Below are positions 57,700 to 64,000 of a DNA stretch of 64,000 bases, piece by piece (within the stretch, counting starts at the first letter, position 1; each line of letters starts with the position of its first letter). The stretch comes from Antedon mediterranea (taxonomy: Eukaryota; Echinodermata; Crinoidea; Comatulida; Antedonidae). Location: assembly GCF_964355755.1 (NCBI RefSeq), contig NC_092672.1:12460501-12524500 (forward strand), in the 5' to 3' direction. The position numbers were made by a program, and so were the translations under genes. The notes beneath the pieces were generated by a model. The model did not search any database. It saw only the letters and a list, made by a program, of their open reading frames with translations, and was not told where the DNA came from.

Positions 57700-60340
57700 A
57701 ATTATAAAGAAATACCATGGTATTAAGAAAATAATAACTAACTGATATCAATTAAGAAATGCAGAGGATTTTGCAATGAACATCATTTTGAAAGTATTGA
57801 TTTTAGCGTCTTGTTAAATGATGTTTAAAATACTTTTAAATTATAATTTATCTTACTTTGATAACAAAAATATTACTTGTGTTTCACAATGAAAAACAAA
57901 TTATACAAATACAGGGTTGGTTTATACGTGAGCTCATTTATATTAACTATTGAGTGTTAATTAATACGGACAATAACGTTAATAATATTAATTCATTAAT
58001 TTAGTAATTAACATTCATTTTGTAATTCATTAATAGTGACTGTAAACTGTAAAGAAAACACCTGATAGTAAGAAAGTAATACAACTAGCTGATTTTAACT
58101 TAGACGTGCAGATGTGTTACCAATGAACATTTAAAAGCTGATTTTAACTTAGACGTGCAGAAGTGTTTAGCAATGAACATTTAAAAGCAGATTTTAACTT
58201 TGAACATGTACTGTAGATGTGTTAGCAATGAACATACATTTGAAAGTATTGATGTTAGTGTCTTTTTTAATCTAAAATTTGACAGCTGTACATGGTATTT
58301 ATATATCGTAATTTTTATGGTGATAGTTAATAACTATAATTAATTTAATTATTATTATTATTTAATAAAGGACGTTTAATTTATCATTTTATTACAAAAT
58401 GTAATGACAAAAATAGAGATAGCCGACCAATTTGGTGCTTAGTGAACTTAATATTATTATTTTGTATACTTGATCTTGAAAATGGTTCTATGATGCTACC
58501 GGTTTGCTTAAAACGAGAGCTGACTAAAATTAACTTTTTAACTACTACGAATTATAACGTCACTGATTTTTAAGTAATAATAAATCTCTGTCTACGCTAC
58601 CAAACTCTATCAATAAAGCATCACATGAAATGTGACTGAACGATATCATTAGTAGAAAGGACACCAACTTGCGGGAAGCGATCCAGCACATCACCTTTTA
58701 AGCCTGGTTTCCAGTCTGCGTAAGACCTGCTTCTGTTTCCGATTGAGCCATTTTCTTACGATAACGCTTGCCTTCCGATCAGTTGACCAAAAACTAAGGT
58801 GGACAATGATCATGACCGCGTTGGACCGCAAAGATTAAGATCATTACATGTGCTGATTCCTTCCTTGTTGAAGTATGTCCTTCCTGACGTTAGGTCGAGT
58901 TGAAATGTTTTCCTGCTTTTACAATGCATGACACGGTTAACAAGAATTTATTTATGATTGCCTATAAAATTCCGTAGGTAAATGGCATCTTTTGAAATGA
59001 AGTGCCTAACAAAACTGGACCCGCAAGGATGTACAGTACATAATTAAATGGTGATAGTCGCCGACAAAATTTAATCTTGTTGCTGACAATTTGTTTCATG
59101 ATTTTTACCCGGTTTTGAATTCCTCTTTTTCACACGTGGCTAATTGAAATGATACAAACATCAAATGATCCTATACATTTCGTTTAGATTCAAGTAAACT
59201 TTTGTGAATACTGAATTTGTAGATCTGTATGTATTTATCAAACCGCCTTCAAAAAATAATTGCGAATTCCACCAATACACTCTACGGTGAATTCACTAAA
59301 TATTGTTTATTATTAATCTATTATCTATCCCACCTTCATTCTACAATTAAAAAAGAAAATATTACGTATTTCGGGTGAACGGTTTTTAAATATTTGTTGC
59401 TTTTGTATTTTATCCTATGGGTGTCGTACTGTCTGCATTTTACCCATGTTATCATATTTTTACTATATTTATATAATAAAAAGTGACAAGAAAGACAATT
59501 TATTTTACATTTCTCAGAGCTATTTGGTATTTCATCATTATTACATTTTTCACAAATTAAAATATTGTGGTTTAGGGCCTACATAGTTATTGTCAAACAT
59601 TCTCATATACAGTACTTCATTGCCTCTTTGTGCTGTATTTCACCTTTCCAAGCTGTGGATGCTTGCCAACGCCGCATAATTCACCCCCGTCATGTCAGTG
59701 ATCGGCTAGTTTTTACGATCCATTGTTGGGTTTACGCTTCCGAAAAAGCTGACTTCAAGTCATGTGCATCTACAGTTATCAGTTATCACCAATGTCCGCG
59801 TTTCTGTTCTTTCTCTTTATTTTCCAGTTATATGCACTTTATATATTTTATTTGTTGCTTGTATTTTAAAAGATACTAATAGATATAGATGAGAACTGAG
59901 CTAAGATGAACTATTTTAGGTTCTATTTGTTCGATTTATGATCCATTTAGTTTCGCAGCTCCTGTACATTACAGGAAAGTTTTACAGGCTATGTGCAAGC
60001 AGAATTTACACTTAGACGAACCGTTAGCATCTGAATTACGGACCAGTTGGTTAATTTCTTTCGTTCCTTTGAATGATCCAAGAAACACTTATTATTATGG
60101 TCTTTGGCCGAAATAATATAGGCCTAGGCCTACATGTGCCGGTGCCAACCCGAGGTATGGTCAATAAAGAAACACACTATATGACATTTCGGAAACTATT
60201 CTTTATTAATGTACTTTCTTACAATCCGGTGAAAACTAGAAAGAAATGCAACACAACAGGATTAAATAAAACCTACAACGTTGCTAGCCCACCGCTACAC
60301 ATTATACGGAGTATATAGGGCCTCACAATTTGGCTAGCGT
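57700..60340. other. No gene recognised
   Basis: 58088-58235 is a tandem repeat of about 50 bp (GATTTTAACTTAGACGTGCA). A higher-GC patch lies at 58580-58960. No exon joining in phase to the ankyrin array was found here, so the 5' end of the gene is unresolved. Confidence 0.4.
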
Positions 60341-61219
60341 CTAGTTCCGTTTCGCACCTGTTTTTATTTCGACTTCCTTTTGACTCCAAATTGTTAAGCA
60401 ACTTATTGTGAATACCACACCTTAAAATTGGGCCTCATAAGTACTTTTATGAAGAAGAATCACATAAAAAGTAACAAATAAATCCTTAAATTGATGATTT
60501 TACAGACATGTTTCTCGCATACCGTTCGCCGCGAATTTAGCATACTCGAAGTTCAATATTTTCCTTTCTATGGAGCGCCAAAAGAGCAACAACAATAGAT
60601 GGTTAAAACCTCAGTGGAATGCGTCTTCTTTTAATGCATTTATTATTGAAATACACGTTTAATTGTAATATATTTTGTCAATAAAAATGCTGTAACATTT
60701 TACTGCTAATAATTTGCTGTTTTCAAATAGCAACCAACCTAAGAGTAAGACTAAGAGGCATATTATTTAGATTAAGGTATACCCCTACAGTACATGTAAT
60801 ATGATGATGAATTTGTCGATTTTCATTCCTAACTAAAAAAAAGCTCCTGAAAAAACCATGTACAGTATCAACAGTAATATTTTTGTTGCATTGACAAAAT
60901 ATGATAAAATTGAACGTAATTTTCACCAATAAATGCATTAAATATACACAATTTACTGAGTTTTTAGCCCTCAATTATGATTGCTCTTTTAGCGCTCCAT
61001 AGAAACAACAACATTGAACATCGAGTATGCGAAATTCACGAACCGATGTGCGAGAAACACGTCTGTAAATTCATCAATTTAAAGGATTTATATTTTACTT
61101 TTTGTGTGATCTCCTTCGTAAAAGTATTAAAGAGGCTTAATTCTAAGGTGTGGTACTCACGATAAAGTTACTTAACCAATTTTGAGTCGAAATAAACGAC
61201 AGGTGCGAAACGGAACTAG
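60341..61219. mobile_element. Inverted-repeat element, 879 bp
   Basis: It opens CTAGTTCCGTTTCGCACCTG and closes with the inverse. The two halves pair imperfectly across almost their full length, for example CTATGGAGCGC near 60570 and its complement near 60995. Inner parts resemble 22789-22880 and 29160-29270. No clear target duplication or coding region. Confidence 0.7.
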
Positions 61220-61462
61220 CGCCGGCCTAGAATAGGTAGGCTAGTAGGCTAGGGCTAAAATAAAATGCTCGTTTAACTATCAAATAACAAATAAACAGTA
61301 ACAAAATCTGTCTCACCACATTTGGCCAGTGTCATTAACAAACTTCTTGGAATAACAATAAATGCGTTAAAATTGAATCAAACAACAATACTAACAATTA
61401 AACTACTAGGCCTAGCTAGGCCTACTAGGCCTAGGGCCTATTTATCAACTGTGAGATTTAAA

Positions 61463-63106
61463 CAGCGTTGCCAGCGATAAAATTTAAATTATGCCGTATC
61501 CTGTCTCAAATAATGCCAGATTGGAAAAAATAATGCCAGATCCCCAAAATTAGGCCCTAAACAGCGCCACCAACGGTTGTATGTCTAATAAACGTTTGTA
61601 AAACCCCAACTGACACAAAATAGGGCCTAAATTGTATCCCTATGTCGTTCAAAAATTGTATTTTTAGTTTTGTGAGTAATAACTAATAATTCTAAAAATA
61701 TGGGGTGCGAAAATGGTAATTGCAAATGAAACAAACACCAACCCACGAACCCTTCTCCCCCCCCACCCCCCAAAAAAAACCTGTTACAGCCATGGAAATT
61801 TAGAATTTTTGAGCTGAAATATGAGAGCTGCTCGATCTTTGCACTTAATTTCAAATATGAAAGGATCTTAGCCCACCATAATTAGAAAATGGCAATTATA
61901 ATTTAAAATAGGAAATAAAAATATATATTAAGTGTCTCCAGGACCTCAGCCCCACCATGGTTGATAAGAAAATTTTGAAAAATGCTGATTTAAATGCCAC
62001 TTAATTTAAAATATGAAATAAAAATATATTTATTAGTGTCTCCGGGATCTTAGCCCACCATAGTTCGAAAATGGCAATTATAATTGAAAATACAGTAGGA
62101 AATCAAAATATATATTAAGTGTCTCCAGGACTCAGCCCCACCATGGTTGGGACTGGAGGTACAAACATTTGGAAAAATAGAGCTGCTCAATGGCCGGAAA
62201 TGGCACTTAATTTCAGATATGAAATAAAAATATATTTATTAGTACCTCCAGGATCTTAGCCCACCATAGTTCGAAAATGGCAATTATAATTTAAAATAGG
62301 AAATAAAAATATATATTAAGTGTCTCCAGGACCTCAGCTCCACCATGGCTGGTGCTGAGGTAAGAAAATTTGGAAAAATAGAGCTGCTCAATGGGCGGAA
62401 ATGGCACTTAATTTGAAATAAAAATCTCGCCCACTACTGGGGCTGAGAGGTGAAGAACATTTGGAAAAATAGGGTTGCTACGACGATTCAAATGGAACAT
62501 AATTTGAAATATGGAAAACAAATTCTCTAGAAGAAATTCTTTTTAAAATTAGAGCTTCTAAGTTACCAGAAATTGACATTTTAAGGGTTGGGGTAGGGGT
62601 GCGGCCGCTTTATAATTATGAACTGAAAAAACAAAACCCCTTTCATAATGTTTTCGTTCAATTGTCTCTATATCTGGGGATCCAATAACCTGCATGAACT
62701 CTGAAATAGAGCAACATAATTGGCCAATAGCTAGCCTCTTCGGATTTGTTGTACTGCCTATAATATCGCACACACGGTAGTTTTCGAGCAGCCTTCCTAT
62801 CCGAAGAGTCGATTAAGTCCGAAACGAAAGGATGGAAGAACTACTGTATTGTACGGAAAACCCGAACAGATCTGTTTTGTACGATATGATATTGTATAAG
62901 GTGATAATATGTATTAAATTGCAAGATTTATAAACAAAATATTTTAATTTTGTTCTGTGAAATATTATTTTTTTGGTTGTTCAAAAAACACAAAATTATG
63001 CCAGATTATGCTAAAAACGGCTAAATAATGCCGCGGCATTATGCCAGATGCCGTGGGCCTCCAAATAATGCCAAAAAGCATAATAATGCCAGAAATGGCA
63101 ACTATG
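61463..63106. mobile_element. hAT-type element, 1644 bp, with perfect 8-bp target duplication
   Basis: GATTTAAA flanks both sides (61455-61462 and 63107-63114). The ends are CAGCGTTGCCA and inverted CATAGTTGCCA, 9 of 11 matching, with subterminal AATGCCAGAT motifs at both ends. The interior (about 61880-62400) is a degenerate tandem repeat of about 180-207 bp containing GTCTCCAGGA and AATGGCAATTATAAT. No transposase. Confidence 0.85.
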
Positions 63107-63114
63107 GATTTAAA

Positions 63115-64000
63115 TGCGCTGCATGCTTGCCGTTAAATAATTATAGAGGGGGTAGTTTCAATAAACTTTGGCGCAGACGGCTACAATGTATATAGAGTGC
63201 GTTTAACAATATTTTCTGAGCTTAAATGAGATCAGTATTTGTAGTAGACATAAGGACAATATATTTTAATTTAGATGGATTATTTGTGTAAGAGGAAAAC
63301 ATACTTAGTTCTACTATCTGAATAAACTAAAGGGAATTTATCTTCAATTGATTGTAGAGAGCATAATTTTCATAGTTTATCATTAGGCTACTATTAGGCC
63401 TAATACGATTCCATCTTCCTTTTTCTAGTTATAATATTCCTAGTCTTTGTTTAGTCACAATGTGTCTATGTTTGTAATTTTAATTAAGTATTCTTCCGTT
63501 CCAACATAATTTATATTGATTGCGTGTGAAATATTGGAGCTATAGAGAGTGTAACCTATTATCTCATAGAATTGTGTCGTTCAATAAGCCTCGCCTTTGT
63601 AAATTTTGAAATAAAAAATATTGTTGACCTGTTGAGCATGCCATGTTGCCAAATCCATTTATAGGCCTACATAATAAGTTTTACATCATTCACCCAAATC
63701 GCTCATTTTGTTGCACTTTTCTATGTTGAAAATCATAACATTGTTTAATGATTTGTTCATAATCTATTTGGCTTACTCTCAGCCACTAACGAATTCAATT
63801 AATGATACTTTGAGTTTGGATAGGGAATTCTCGATATTCTCCACTCACTGCATCACTTGGTGCAAAACTTTCTATTCCTAAAAGATATTTTTATTCTAAA
63901 ATCAAAATATAATCCAAGTGGTATGAAGACATTGTTCATCTGCTGGAAAACTACAAGTCAGTCGATGCTACAAACCACAAGGAAATTCATTATATCTCAG
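63115..64000. other. AT-rich DNA, nothing recognised
   Basis: No coding region, repeat end or RNA gene that I can support. Confidence 0.4.

Noticed and set aside
58700-58751. Minus-strand ATG with good context (MAQSETEAGL...) as the Roco start codon
   Set aside because: The frame stops after 16 codons, and the only usable donor gives phase 1, which does not match the phase-0 ankyrin exon.

Overview
The window looks like nuclear DNA of an AT-rich, repeat-dense invertebrate. Evidence: spliced genes with GT-AG introns, a non-LTR retrotransposon remnant, Helitrons, hAT-type elements and tRNA-like SINE-style sequence. The frequent short palindrome TAGGCCTA and an ankyrin/Roc-COR/death-fold gene suggest a marine deuterostome, possibly an echinoderm. 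That placement is inference and not secure. There are no bacterial operons, rRNA genes or CRISPR arrays.

Layout. (1) 1-21519 is one long head-to-tail array of 1.4-1.6 kb monomers from four related families, called A to D here. Each monomer ends in a small hairpin followed by CTAG-T. Ahead of that hairpin lies an arm complementary to a palindromic 'head' that stands in front of some runs. This is the plan of non-autonomous Helentron/Helitron2-type rolling-circle elements with asymmetric terminal inverted repeats. A and D monomers also carry a tRNA-like segment with A and B boxes. (2) 21520-32414 holds a tandemly duplicated segment broken up by a 3.57 kb fold-back transposon (3-bp target duplication) and a canonical Helitron (A|TC...CTAG|T) whose exact empty site survives in the other copy of the duplication. 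It also holds a degraded tRNA-like locus, a 164-bp tandem repeat and one more D fragment. (3) 32415-39640 is gene-poor: a 5'-truncated LINE end, a MITE with 8-bp target duplications, a long hairpin and short tandem repeats. (4) 39645-57393 on the minus strand carries the one clear protein gene. It has 23 recognisable exons encoding ankyrin repeats, a Roc GTPase, a COR domain and a C-terminal pair of death-effector-like domains, with the 5' end unresolved. Its introns contain a hAT-like element, a rolling-circle-like element, Helitrons, a MITE and a perfect 54-bp palindrome. (5) 57394-64000 has no gene I can support. It has an 879-bp inverted-repeat element and a 1.64 kb hAT element with perfect 8-bp target duplications.

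Functional reading. The gene has the layout of a Roco-family signalling protein: ankyrin repeats for partner binding, a Roc-COR GTPase/dimerisation module, and a death-fold tail able to recruit apoptosis or immune adaptors. Two parts appear to evolve quickly: the ankyrin exons (recent tandem duplications) and a three-exon Ser/acidic insert inside Roc. One exon junction (46583/46507) does not keep frame with standard splicing, so either a non-standard donor or a disabling change must be considered.
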